From NCBI RefSeq assembly GCF_040412425.1, contig NC_089781.1, positions 53,268,986-53,332,985 on the forward strand: a stretch of 64,000 nucleotides of DNA, written 5' to 3'. Made by a program: the position numbers and the translations under genes. Position 1 is the first letter of the stretch; the number at the start of each line of letters is the position of its first letter. This DNA comes from Macrobrachium rosenbergii (lineage: Eukaryota; Arthropoda; Malacostraca; Decapoda; Palaemonidae). Below are positions 30,940 to 41,690 of the stretch, piece after piece. The notes under the pieces were generated by a model. It saw only the letters and a program-made list of their open reading frames with translations. It was not told the DNA's origin and made no database searches.

Positions 30940-33234
30940 GTCTGATATTAATGTTGCACCTGTTTTTCGTGTGTGTGTTAGGCAAGAGTGTAAGGTGAGG
31001 TTGCCGAAAGCTTCGGCAGACCCTCACACGGTTTGCATGAGGTGTAGGGGAATGATTGCTCTTTTGACAATAGGTGTAAGGGAATGTGAGAATCTGTCTG
31101 AGAAGGAATGGAAGGCTTTGACTTCTTATGTAAAGAAACTGGAGAAGGATAGAGCTAGGAAGGCTTCCTCTAGAAGCTCTAGTAGGTCTCACTCTAATGA
31201 GCTTGAAGTAGTAAATATTAACACTCTTCCAGACTCTCCTAATACTCTGGTTTCAGCCCCTTCTCCCTTCACGAACCTGTGGATTCGTCTTCTGAAATGG
31301 CTGCAATGAAGGCGGAGATCCTTAGGATGAAATTGCAACTGCGTGCGATGATGAAAAAAGAAGGTAAGAGTGACAGTGATTTTTGCAGTGTCCCCAGTGC
31401 AGTGGGGCGTCTGATCGGCTCCGCATTGCTCCTAGGCCTAGACCTCTTCCAAACTCCCAGGACCAGTGGAGGAGGAATGTCGAAAGCCGCAAGGAGGATG
31501 AAGAGCATCCCCAACGGTCAGGCGTCCCGCCGGCAGACCCTGTTGTTGCGTCCCAGGCTGCCTTGGATCGCCATAGGAAAGGCATCCTGAGGAAGTGTTT
31601 TCTGCATCTGACTCGTCTTCTCCAAACGTGGTTGGAGTTCGGCTGAGGAGTCGCGCCCTCTGAAGAGGTCCTGGAAGGCTCCCAGAGGGGAAGCCTTAGA
31701 TTCGAGCCTTGAGCACTTCCCAGAGGATTCTCCTATTATCAAGAAGAGAGCCTGAAGATCCCCCTCGTCCTCTCCAGTAGGAGTCAAGGAGTCGACCAAG
31801 CAGATTTTGGTTGGTCTCCAGGCGCAGTTGTCTGCTCTTGTGGGTTCTCTTGCCAAGGATTCTTCTCTCGTAGGAAGGATGATTTTCTTCCTATCAAGAG
31901 CTCAGAAGCGTCCTTCTTCAAGCAAGACGCTCTTCTCCCGTCAAGCGCCCTTCCAGCAGCAAACTTTTTTCTTCAAGGAGGCGCTCTTCTCCAAGCAGGC
32001 GCTCTTCTCCCAGCAGGTGTGTTTCTACCAGGCGCTCTTCTTCGGAGGGAAGCGCCTCTCCTTCCAGGCGCTCTTCTCCTTTTGACAGGCGCTCTTCTTC
32101 TGCCAAGCGCCTCTCGCGTGATAAGCTCCCCCCTTCCAGCAAGCACCATTCTCCTGCCAGGCATTCTTCTGGTTATAGGCGCCCCTCTCCTAGCAGGCGC
32201 TCTTCGGTGGACAAAAGCCCCTCTCCTGTCAGGCGCCAGTCTGGCAGCAGGCGCATTCTCCTGGCAGGCGCGCTTCTCCGATGGACAGGAGTGCTTCTCC
32301 ATCCAGACTTACTTCTCCTGATAGGCGCTCCTCTTCCTTCAAGCCTTCTTCTCCGGCTGCTCCTTTGGAGGAAGTTTCAGAGGATGAGTCCCCTAAAGAC
32401 GCTGGTATATCAGACTATAAGAGGCTGGCTGCTTTACTGGTTCAGGAGTTTGGAGACTCTCTTAGTCATGCTGCCCCTCCTTCTCCTGGGTCCTTATGGG
32501 CGAGCACCAAGTTATCGAAACCCTCCTCTTTCGTGAAGATGCGCCCTACGATTTCTATGAAGAAGGCTTTTGAGGGCTTTGGGGAGTGGATGCAGTCGAA
32601 GAAGGAAGCAGGCAAGACTGTTTTCTCTTTTCCTCCTTATAGACTTTCGGGAAAGTCTGGGATTTGGTACGAGACCAAGGAACCGATGGGGTTGGGTCTC
32701 CCCATCATGCTGGATCGGATTTTCTCTTCTCTGGTGGACTCCTCCAGAAGGCTCTCTCTCCTTGCAGCGAAGGCGACTTGGGGAATGTGTGAGCTGGACC
32801 ATCTCCTCAAGGGCCTTTTTCGAGTTATGGAGGTTTTCAGTTTTATGGATTGGTCTCTTGGGGCTTTGGCCAGGAGGACGCAGGACCCCGAATTCCTCAG
32901 CATGGATGAATTCGTCAGTGTGTTGTCTTGTTTGTACAAAGCAGTGAGGGACGGATCTTCTGAAGTCGCTGCCTTGTTTGGAGCCGGAATCCTTAAGAAA
33001 AGATCGGTATTCCTCACTAAATCTGTGTCTCCTCTCCAGAGGTCCTCTCTTTTGTTTGCTACGCTGTCGTCCCATCTTTTTCCCCAAGAAACTGTTAAGG
33101 AGATTTCTCTCTCCTTATCGGAGAAGGCGACCCAGGATCTTCTGGCTCAGTCTTCCAAGAGGATGAGGCCTGCTGTTCCGTTTGCCAAGAAGGAGAAGGT
33201 ACCCTTTCAGGAGCCCTTTCGAGGGGACCCTTAG
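30940..33234 (+). pseudogene. ORF1 (gag-like) of DIRS B1, with RS-rich middle
   Basis: It starts MSDINVAPVFRVC with a Cys module (CVRQECKVRLP, DPHTVCMRCRG), then a Lys/Arg/Ser helix. After frameshifts near 31300 and 31560 comes a long segment (31900-32350) of repeated CGCTCTTCTCC-type units that encode RRSSSPS-like Arg-Ser repeats in one frame. The C-terminal 318-codon frame (32281-33234) has KMRPTISMKKAFEGFGEWM, GIWYETKEPMGLGLP and SLSEKATQDLLAQSSKRMRP. The same layout is found in B2 (50417-52839). Confidence 0.75.
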
Positions 33235-33299
33235 TCAAGAGCCACGTTCAGGAGTCGAAGACCAGAGAGAAGAGGAAGGTCTTCCTCACGTCCTACTAA

Positions 33300-35270
33300 A
33301 AAGACCAAATGAGATTCAAGTACTCCAGACAACAGTGGGTGCCAGACTGCTGAGATTTGCCGAAGTCTGGGCACAGAGAGGGGCGGACGACTGGTCCCTC
33401 TCTATTCTAAGGAAAGGTTATCTCATCCCCTTCAGGGAGAGACCTCCCTTGACAACAAAAGGGAGTTATCAGCCATATACAAGGATCCTGTCTGGAACCA
33501 GGCCCTTCTACAAGCAGTAGAACAAATGCTGGAGAAGGAAGCCATAGAGCCAGTTCAAGAGCTCCATTCCCCAGGTTTTTACAATCGGCTGTTTCTGGTG
33601 CCGAAATCTTCGGGGGCGTGGAGGCTGGTTCTGGATGTAAGTGCCCTGAACTTCTTCGTTATCAAGATGAAGTTCACCATGGAGACGACCTCTTCGGTTC
33701 TTTCTGCTCTTCGTCCAGGGGATTGGATGGTCTCCCTGGACCTTCAGGATGCTTATTTCCACATACCCATTCATCCCTCTTCAAGGAAATACCTAAGGTT
33801 CGTGGTTCAGGGAAGAAGTTTTCCAGTTCAGGGCCCTGTGCTTCGGACTTTCAACGGCCCCCCAAGTGTTCACGGGCATTTTGAGGAATGTAGCACGCTG
33901 GCTACATCTAGAGGGAGTAAGGATCTCTATGTATCTAGACGACTGGCTGATTCAAGCACAATCGAAGGATCTTTGTCTGCAGTACTTGTCTATCACTCTA
34001 AATTTGACCCAGTCCCTAGGACTGTTAGTAAACCTCGAGAAGTCCCAGGTGATTCCGCAGCAGAGCATTGTCTACCTGGGGATTCGGATGGATTCTCGGG
34101 ATTTTCTAGCGTTTCCATCCCGGGAAAGAAGAGATCACTGCCTGGAGAAGTTGACTGTCTTCCTAGAGAAAGAACATTGTTCCACGAGGGAATGGATGAG
34201 TCTGCTGGGGACCCTTTCCTCTCTGGAACAGTTCGTTTCCTTAGGAAGACTTCACCTAAGACCCCTTCAATTCTACCTGAAGGAGAGATGGGATCAGAAG
34301 TCTCAGGACTTAGCAATTCGTTCCAGATATCGGACAGGGTAAAGGAGGATCTCCGTTGGTGGTTGGACCCTCAGAAATTAACCCAGGATTGCCTCTTCAG
34401 TTGCGAGCCCTCACCTAGTGTTGTTTTCAGACGCCTCAGAGTCGGGATGGGGAGCAACACTAGGCTCGAGAGAAGTGTCAGGCACCTGGAAGGGGGAACA
34501 GGTGAGCTGGCACATCAACAAGAAAGAACTGTCTTGGTGCATCTAGCTCTCATCCAGTTAGAGCCACTAGTCACAGGATATGTGAGTTCAGGTAAACTTG
34601 GACAACACTACAGCCCTGGCTTACATCAGGAAACAGGAGGAACACATTCCTTCTCCCTTTACATTGAAACAGCAAGGAACGTTGTTGTGGGCGGAGGAGA
34701 GAAAGATCAGACTCCTCACCAGGTTTGTGCAGGGAGAAAGGAATGTGAGGGCCGATCTGCTCAGCAGAAAAGATCAAGTCCTACCCACGGAGTGGACTCT
34801 CCACTCAGAGGTTTGCAAAAAGCTGAGGAGCCTTTGGGGAAGGCCGAATATCGACCTCTTTGCGACTCATTGGAACGCAAGATTGGAGAACTACTGCTCT
34901 CCGATCTCAGACCCGAGGGCAGTTGCCATAGACGGTCTTCTCTTAGAGTGGTCCGGAATAGACGGATATACTTTTCCCCCATTCAAGATCTTGGGGGAAG
35001 TAGTAAGAAAGTTCGCTTCTTCGGAAGGCACGAAACTGACCCTGATCGCCCCGTTTTGGCCAGCTCAAGATTGGTTCACAGAGGTACTGGAATGGATGAT
35101 GGATTTTCCCAGATCGCTTCCACACAGGAATGATCTTCTCAGACAGCCCCACTTCGACAGATTCCACAAGAATCTCCCCGCTCTCAATCTGACTGCCTTC
35201 AGACTATCGAAGGACTGGTCAGAGCGAAGGGATTTTCGCGCAAGGCTGCAAAGGCTATTGCCAGAGCCAG
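33300..35270 (+). pseudogene. RT and RNase H of DIRS B1, frameshifted
   Basis: RT blocks: RLFLVPKSSGAWRLVLDVSA, MVSLDLQDAYFHIPIHPSSR, then after a shift near 33825 FTGILRNVARWL and RISMYLDDWLIQAQ, VNLEKSQVIPQQ and REWMSLLGTLSSLE. RNase H follows with VVFSDASESGWGAT-type text, INKKELS, NTTALAYIRKQ and GERNVRADLLSRK. The trailing block is LWGRPNIDLFATHWNARLEN, FPPFKILGEVV and LIAPFWPAQDWF. At least three frame changes. This matches B2 nearly residue for residue. Confidence 0.87.
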
Positions 35271-36264
35271 GAGAACCTCAACCTTGCACGTCTACCAGTC
35301 TAAGTGGGAGGTTTTTAGAAGATGGTGCAAGACCCAGAAGATATCCTCTTCCAGTACCTCTGTGACAGACATCGCTGACTTCCTTCTTTACTTGAGGGAG
35401 CAGTGCAACCTCGCTGTACCGACGATCAAAGGTTACAGAAGTATGCTGGCTTCAGTATTCAGACACAGAGGTCTGAATATCTCTGAAGACAAAGACCTAC
35501 ACGATCTCATTAGGTCTTTTGAAACGTCTAAAACCAAGACCTCGAAACCTCCCAGTTGGAATTTAGATGTGGTTTTAAAATTTTTAATGTCCAAGAAATT
35601 TGAACCTCCTCAAAAAGCTTCCTTCAGGGATCTGACCAGGAAGTCACTGTTTCTCTTTGCTCTGGCTTCTGCTAAGAGAATAAGCGAACTACAAGCTTTG
35701 GAAGGTAGGGTTGGGTTTAAGAAAGACTCAGCTATTTGCTCCTTCAAACCCTTCTTCTTGGCGAAGAATGAAAACCCTTCTAAACCATGGCCAAGAAGCT
35801 TTGAGGTAAAAGGTCTTTTCTTCAGTGACAGGGCAAGAGTTGAGAGGACTCTGTGTCCGGTTAGGAGCCTCAAATTCTACCTTGATAAGAAGAAACAGCT
35901 GGGAGGTACAGTCAAGAGTCTCTGGTGCTCAGTCAGGGATCCTCGTAGACCCATTTCGAAGAATGCACAAGCTTTTTTCATTAAGGACGTCATCAAAGAA
36001 GCGCATCTGTCTTGTGAGGATGAGCACCTAAAGCTCCTTAGAGTGAAAGCACATGAGGTGAGAGCCATTGCGACATCTTTGGCTTTTCACAAGACGTTGT
36101 CTCTCCAGGCTCTTATAGAGGCGACTTACTGGAGATGTAACTCGACTTTTGCATCTCATTATTTGAGGGATGTTAGAGTTACTTATGATAAGTGCTTCTC
36201 TCTAGGAGCGTACGTATCTTCGGATTCGGTGCTGGGTCAGGGAGCTGAGACTAATCCTTTATAG
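35190..36264 (+). CDS. Tyrosine recombinase of DIRS B1, catalytic residues intact
   Basis: Integrates the circular double-stranded DNA made by DIRS elements. The open frame from the Met at 35284 is 326 residues; the fold probably starts slightly upstream (AARAIARAR-type helix, 35240). An N-terminal SAM-like core-binding region (YQSKWEVFRRWC, YLREQCNLAVPTIKGYRSML) is followed by the catalytic domain. R132 is in SAKRISEL, H257 and R260 in AHEVRAI, W283 in TYWRC and Y293 in SHYLRDV. The W-Y spacing of 10 is normal for the family. Nothing inside the 326 codons is broken. It is the only intact catalytic protein of the window. Confidence 0.88.
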
Positions 36265-36435
36265 TTTAGTTAGTTTATTTGATTTTAATGCTTTGTGATG
36301 TGTGTTTTTAAGGTTGATTGGAAGAGGGTTTTGGAGTATAGCACCCCCCTTTCAATTCGTAACACTAACAAGGTTAGACTTGGTCAGGTGGCCGGGATTG
36401 GTTGTTGTGCTCCTGGTTATTTTATTGATACCTAA

Positions 36436-36583
36436 AGCTCTGTCATGTAAGAGGGATAGCCCCCATTGATATGATTCAGGTAAAGGCTCTGTCATGTAGG
36501 CTAAGTGGGTCAGCCCCCATTGACACGATCCATAATAAGGCTCTGTCATGTAAGTGGGTTGGCCCCCATTGACACGATCCAGA
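36436..36583. repeat. Three tandem 50-bp repeats in the 3' region of DIRS B1
   Basis: Units of GCTCTGTCATGTAAG...CCCCCATTGACACGATCCA (about 50 bp), the first slightly diverged. The same triplet is present at 55957-56098 in B2, so it is a family feature rather than local damage. Confidence 0.85.
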
Positions 36584-36765
36584 AGGGCTGTCAGTCATAG
36601 GTCACAACCTCGCTGAAGCTCTTGAGGCAAGCAGACTCATAGACAGTATCCATGAAGTCTTCTGCCCAATCAGGTAAGAACCATGGTTTTATATATCCTA
36701 CAACATATGTTGTTTCCTGTTTTTTAGATATTAGCTGTCTCTTACCCTCCTCCAAGGGTGCCAAT

Positions 36766-36861
36766 CAGCTAAGTATATATCTGACTGGTAAGTTGCATGT
36801 GCAAAAATGATATTTTTATGATAAAATAAAGTTTTGTACATACTTACCCGGCAGATATATA
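36766..36861 (+). repeat. Internal complementary region of DIRS B1
   Basis: CAGCTAAGTATATATCTGAC...AAGTTGCATGT is the reverse complement of the left end (28913-28953). TGATATTTTTATGATAAAAT...CCCGGCAGATATATA is the reverse complement of the right end (37030-37095). The two halves meet at an A run that pairs with the T runs at both tips, as expected for the circle junction template. Confidence 0.88.
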
Positions 36862-37100
36862 CGATTAATGGCCCGCCCAGCCTCCCCTCAGGAGACAGGT
36901 GGAAGAGAAAATCTGATTAGAAAACGGGAATGGTTCCTATTCCCGCCACCCAGCGGCGGGTAAGGTAGATCACCTGACCTACCTGCCGCGTGTGCCGCGA
37001 GATTTGAAATTCTGTCGGGAACGTCGGAGACTATAGCTAAGTATATATCTGCCGGGTAAGTATGTACAAAACTTTATTTTATCATAAAAATATCATTTTT
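36862..37100 (+). repeat. Right ITR of DIRS B1
   Basis: It contains AAATCTGATTAGAAAACGGG, the GGCGGGTAAGGTAGATCACC block and GGGAACGTCGGAGACTATAG in inverted order relative to the left ITR. It ends CTTTATTTTATCATAAAAAT...TTTTT. Confidence 0.87.
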
Positions 37101-37392
37101 CCTAACTATACAAACCCGAGGTCCTTTACACTTTATGCCCACCTCATGCCACCCCTCAATCTGTACCTGGGCTTAATGAAGGCAAATTGGAATGTTTACA
37201 TCCTTGGGCAGTTGCGGTACTCCCGCCTCCTGGACATTAGTTAACTGCCTAACCACCTTGTTTGAAGTTCAACGGCCGTTTCCAGCCTACGCCTGAAAGT
37301 AATCCCTAATGTAAAGGACCTATTATCCCAGGATCTTTCTGGGTTTGTATAGTTAGGAAAAGTACAATTTACTTTTAAAAATTGTTATTTTA
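37101..37392 (+). repeat. Remaining internal complementary region and right ITR of DIRS A
   Basis: It starts CCTAACTATACAAACCCGAGGTCCTTTAC, whose complement is at 37318-37360, and contains the reverse complement of the left ITR (37235-37325: TAACCACCTTGTTTGAAGTT, CGGCCGTTTCCAGCCTACGC, AATCCCTAATGTAAAGGACC). It ends ACTTTTAAAAATTGTTATTTT at 37392. Confidence 0.82.
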
Positions 37393-40300
37393 GATACTGA
37401 AGGCGTTCCCCTGTACAATCAGAGATATTAAATTGGGACGTAATATCTTTTCTCCCCTACATTGACTGGGACTTAAGAGTTCACTTCCCTTCTTGGGCTC
37501 CCACCCTCCGTGTACAAGGGCATGACAACTTCCTTCCTACTTGTGATGAGTGTTGTTTTCGCTGCCTGCACCTAGATATTTGCGGGGTGGGTGGGAGGTT
37601 GCGGGCTCAACCTGTAAGTTCTGCTTCCGTGGCGCCCTTGGTGGCCTCCCCTGTCCTTTTCTCTTCCCTTAGGTTTTTCCTTATCTCTCCTTTGGGAGAG
37701 ATCTCTATCTTTTGCCCTCTTTGCTCGCTTCTTGAATGAAGACCGCAGGGTGGGGGCCGCCAGTCGGGAGACCTCTTCTTGGGTACCTCCTCTCGCTGCG
37801 TAGGGCAGTTCCCCTCATAGCGAGAGGAGTCTCCCTCTCTAATCGTCTTTGCTTTGTCTTTCAGGTTGACAGTGAGCATCGCAGAAACAGCAGCAGTTGG
37901 CTGGATATCTCAGGGGATATCTTGCATGAAGGAGTCCCAACGTTCATTCAGTGTTGCTTCGGGATCGACCACAGTATCTGGTTGGATGACAGTTCCGCGT
38001 CGGGATCGTTCCGACTCTGTTCCCACCGATGTGGATCGATCTGCCTAGCTGCCCTGGAGGTTACGATGTTTCATGTCCACCATCCTGTAGAAGATGTTGG
38101 AGTGAAGGTGAAGGAAGTCGCCCTGTGGAAGTAGCCACCGTCTTCTTCTTATCTTCAGTTTCGTCTTCTGCTGCCTCTTCTCTTCCTCTCCCAAAGTCCA
38201 AGGGGTCCCAGGAATCGGACAGACCTCCGTCAACCAAAGGAGAGGAAGGCTGCTTCTTCCCCTTGATGCCCCAGGACGTCTAGGGACTGCCTCCTTCTGA
38301 GGAGGCAGTGGGTCTCTCGTTGGCTCTTCCCGACCTTTGGGTTAGGAAACTGATTTGCATACCACTGGGTTTTGTGTTTCGGGAGCTGCGGGCACGCAGA
38401 CCTCGGTTTGTGACCCCGTTCCCAGTCCTAGAGGTTCTGCCTCTAAGACAAGGGCTGCTTCAGGCGCTTGTTCGCGAGCCGCTCCGAGTGCTTGAGATTT
38501 TCTAAGGAATATTGAGTATTCTGATCTGGTATGGAGGGTATTTTCCTCGGCCCAGTTCGGGAACAGTGCGAGAGAAAGGGCCGAGGCACCTAGGTGTCTC
38601 TGCGCTTCCTGCCAGCACCACAAGCGCTCCCCGAGTACTTGCCAGTGCTTGGTCAGGTTCCCAACCCGGTGTCTTGACCCTGTCGGTTTGAACACCGGAA
38701 GAAGCAGGGAAGAGATTCCCTTCGGGAGTTCTGCGGGACTTCTAAGGGACTGCTCTCTTCCGGGAGACAAGTTTCTCTCGTTGGCTCTTCCTGCCCTCAT
38801 CCAGGAACCGATTCACATTCTTCTATGGGGTCTGGTGTTTAGGGGGACCGCGAGAGCATGGCCTCTCGAGGCCGCACTCTCGTTGCCAGTCTTAGAAGTC
38901 TGCACCTAAGACTGGTTCAGTGCCTGGCTCTTTTCGATCTCTTAGGAAACCGAAAGCAGCCGCTCCCGGTTTTGGGAGTCTCGTGGGTCGTTTGAGTTCT
39001 ATGAATCACGAGCGTCGTTTGAGTTCTATGAATCACGAGCGCTCTCCTAACGAGAGGCACAGGACGAGAGAAAGTGCCGAGACACTCAGGTGTCTGGGTG
39101 CTGAGACACCAGGTGTCTCGATACTGCCCGCCAGCTGCTTCGGTTGCTTGGCCCGGTTTCATCTTTGTGTTTTGAACCTTAGGGTTTGAGCATGCAGGGT
39201 AGCAGACACAGAATTCCCCTTTGAACCTTCTTCTTGAGGGGCCCCGGCCTTGAAGGAGTTTAAAGTTCGGGAAACTAGCAATAGTTCACGGCAGATGAGT
39301 TCCGCCCCATCCAGTTTCGGTTGTGTTCGTGCGATCGGCTTGGTTCATCTTGGCCCCTGGTCGCGCTTGCGAGACTGGCATGGCTCGGCTCGGCTTACTC
39401 GCCCTGCCCAGCCCCTGGTCGCGCTTGCGAGACTGGCTCGGCTCGATTCGCCCCGCCTGCCCCCCCAGTCCACTGCATACCTCCCAGTCTGGATCGCGTT
39501 TGAGTGATTGGCTCAGTTCGGTGCGGCTCGGCTCGACCCACTCAGTTTTTTCCAAATCGGGTTCTTGGCTCTGTTCGAGTGAACATTCTGCTCTTCCAAG
39601 GAAAGCCCTTTGCCAAGGCACAAGAGCTCTTCTTCCCCCATGTGGCAGCAATCTCCTTCCGTTGATTATCGTGCATAGTCCGCCTCTCCTGCTGGTCTTA
39701 CTGTTTCTCCTCACCTGTTCTCTTCTCCTCTCAGTTGTTCTGAGAGGCGCGAGACGGACAGAGAGAGCTCTTCGGAGTTTGACTTCCTGGATTGCTTTGG
39801 GTGTCGGTCCCCCGATTGTCTCATAGTACAACCAGGTAGCCGAGGAGGGTTTCATGGGATCTGTCAAGGTCTCCCCCCAAGGGGAGAGGTACAGGAGTTT
39901 CACGCCTCGGAAGCAGTGAGGGTCTTCCTCTTCAAGTTGCGATCGCCCTCGTTTTTTTGGAGAACTTCACGCCGATTCGTCAGTGTGAGGATCCCCAGGA
40001 CAGGACCGCGGCTCCCCCAATGAATAATCTTCATCACTCGCAACCCTAGCAGTTCCCGAGGGGCCGAGAGTGTTGTGGGCCGCTGCAGTCCTTGCTTCCG
40101 AGAGCGTTCTCGACCAGATGAATTCTTTTCTTTGGCAAGGAGTTCATTCAGGTTGGGACACCAAGCTTATTCCCTGCCTTGACGGAATACAAATTCTTCT
40201 TGCCTTGGAGGGTCTTGCCGACTGTAGTTGTGTGGGCAATTCTGGTGCTAAGACAAAGGACTTTGTCCCAATTTGGATCTCTGGTTTTGTAAGTCCTGAG

Positions 40301-41304
40301 TTGGCTCAACCCTTAGGAACGAACCTTTACTTGGTTCTGCCTTTCTCTTTCAGAGATTTGCCAGATACCTCAGTAATCAAGGTTCGTACCAGGGCATTGC
40401 CTTGTCCTTTGGACAATGGCCAAGACCTTGGGGTCTTAGTCAACTCGATTCAACCCTGAGTTCAAGCCAGCTCCCTTCAACTCCTAAGAATTCCCAGGCT
40501 TCAGTAGAGGATTACGGAACACATAGCCCTCTTCTTCCCTTCTAGGAAAGTGTGCGTAACTGTGTCTCTTTCCACCCTCTTTCCCATAAAGGAGGAGGGA
40601 AGAAGGGAAGAGAGAAAGAAGTATTGACCGGGAAGAAGTTCTCCTACTGTAGATTCCTGAATGAAATGATACTTATCGAGTCTCTGGAGCTGGCAGCAAC
40701 ATTGCCGAGACCTGGGAATGGATTCCTTCAGGAGAAGTATCTATTTCCCTTAGGTCTAGGCAATTCTTTTCATCAAACTTCCATCCCACTTCCTCTCCCG
40801 TGCTCCCAACTCGGGAAATGCCAGCCCGGCTAGAGCTAATTGTCTCGGTATCCTGTCATCTTGCAGAAGCTTCCCCAAGGTGAATGGAGGTCCTCAGTCC
40901 TTCTTTCCTCTTTGAAGTATGAGGAAAGAGTTAGGCTAATGCTTGATTGAAGGAACCTTCGAATATGCTTGCATATTCCCCTCACATCGTGTGTCTACCT
41001 ACAGATTCACCGATTGAGGAATAGGCACACACCTGTAAGACTTTGTCTTGAAGGCATGTGACCAAGACGATTAGTACCTTCTCATCACCGTCCTGGCCTC
41101 AAGGCAGCCTTTTGGCCTTTGAGAATTCAGGATGAGTTTTGCAACACTCAGTGGTTCCTTGAACAACAAAACCACAGTAGTGGCATTTGTCAACGAACAA
41201 GAGGGAATCGTTTTTTCCTCCTGTTTCATCTGTCGACATTTGCAGGTACTCAAGTGTTCTATAGCGCACTCGACATCTCAATTAGGCAGATGCATTCCCG
41301 GTGG
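37393..41304 (+). pseudogene. Decayed DIRS A-like element (ORF1, RT start, RNase H)
   Basis: The order matches DIRS A with deletions. A Cys-rich N-terminal remnant lies near 37510-37600 (GHDNFLPTCDECC-type text). A GC-rich Ser/Arg-rich ORF1 middle spans 38000-39900, with many direct short repeats. SESVLDQMNS lies near 40090-40130 (DIRS A: AEGVLDQVNS). An RT N-terminal remnant is at about 40690-40830. RNase H text from about 40970 includes CTCAAGGCAGCC and the AVVLMS / TVVAFVNEQ equivalent to 41270. The RT palm and recombinase are deleted. No frame longer than about 160 codons survives. Boundaries are approximate. Confidence 0.65.
38985..39050. repeat. Short tandem duplication in decayed ORF1
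   Basis: CGTTTGAGTTCTATGAATCACGAGCG occurs twice in tandem (about 38989-39040). Nearby GCGCTTGCGAGACTGGC is repeated at about 39362 and 39421. Confidence 0.7.
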
Positions 41305-41688
41305 GAATATATTGAAATAGGCAGTTCTAAGTGTTTTTAGAAGGGTTCTAAGCATTCACGGGTATTAGCTATTCACGGGGGGGCGGGTGGTACGCATCTC
41401 CCATGAATATGGGGGTTTACTGTACTTTAATATTAATATCTGAAAATTAGTAAATCATGCTTTTATCATAAAAAATGTATTTAGTCATGAAAATAACATC
41501 AAAATACACTAATTAGTGAATTATAAAAAATGTATTTAGTCATGACAATAACATCAAAATACACTAATTTGTGAATATTTCTCGAAGAAAAAGTCCGCGA
41601 AGTGCCGAATTTTTCGCAAATAATTTGGGGATAAATTCCACAGAATAACCTGCGAATTGCGAGACCTTGAATAGCGGGGGCTGACTGT
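41305..41688 (-). mobile_element. Pogo-like MITE, reversed orientation
   Basis: On the minus strand it starts CAGTCAGCCCCCGCTATTC and contains TTCTGTGGAAT..., CGAGAAATATTCAC and CATGACTAAATACATTTTTT, shared with the copies at 57838 and 62440. The far end carries GGGGGTTTACTG-type text internally (41397-41415). TA-flanked CAGT...CCCCCG ends suggest the pogo/Tigger group of Tc1/mariner. Confidence 0.6.
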
Positions 41689-41690
41689 AT

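Larger units (their letters stand above)
28913..37100 (+). mobile_element. DIRS-type retrotransposon B1
   Basis: It is a second DIRS family with ORF1, RT/RNase H and tyrosine recombinase in order. The left end is TTTTTGTACATGCAACTTACCC and the right end is ...ATCATAAAAATATCATTTTT. An internal complementary region at 36766-36861 pairs with both ends. B1 lies exactly inside the internal complementary region of DIRS A, between AATTGTA and CCTAACTATAC, which are contiguous in the complementary copy at 37345-37380. A 1685-bp TA-target transposon occupies 28957-30641 within its left repeat. Without that, B1 is about 6.5 kb. The recombinase frame is intact; RT is shifted. Confidence 0.88.
22208..37392 (+). 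mobile_element. DIRS-type tyrosine-recombinase retrotransposon A
   Basis: The order is left inverted terminal repeat, ORF1, RT and RNase H, tyrosine recombinase, internal complementary region, right inverted repeat. There are no LTRs in direct orientation and no integrase; this is the DIRS plan. The left end TGTTCTGACACAATATACAA is complementary to 28848-28885. The right end (37101-37392) is complementary to the left repeat. DIRS B1 (28913-37100) is nested inside, so the element without it is about 7 kb. Frames are broken in ORF1, RT and the recombinase. Intact recombinase would act by circular-intermediate integration, which leaves no target duplication. Confidence 0.88.

Noticed and set aside
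31918..32302. Minus-strand Arg/Ala/Glu-rich frames (74 and 109 codons)
   Set aside because: Antisense reading of the RS repeat region, repetitive by construction.
37083..37392. Independent 300-bp MITE with TCCTAACTATACAAACC ends
   Set aside because: The inverted ends are explained by the internal complementary region and right ITR of DIRS A, so no separate element is needed.
39286..39903. 205-codon minus frame
   Set aside because: GC-rich antisense of the decayed DIRS ORF1. Low-complexity composition and no family.
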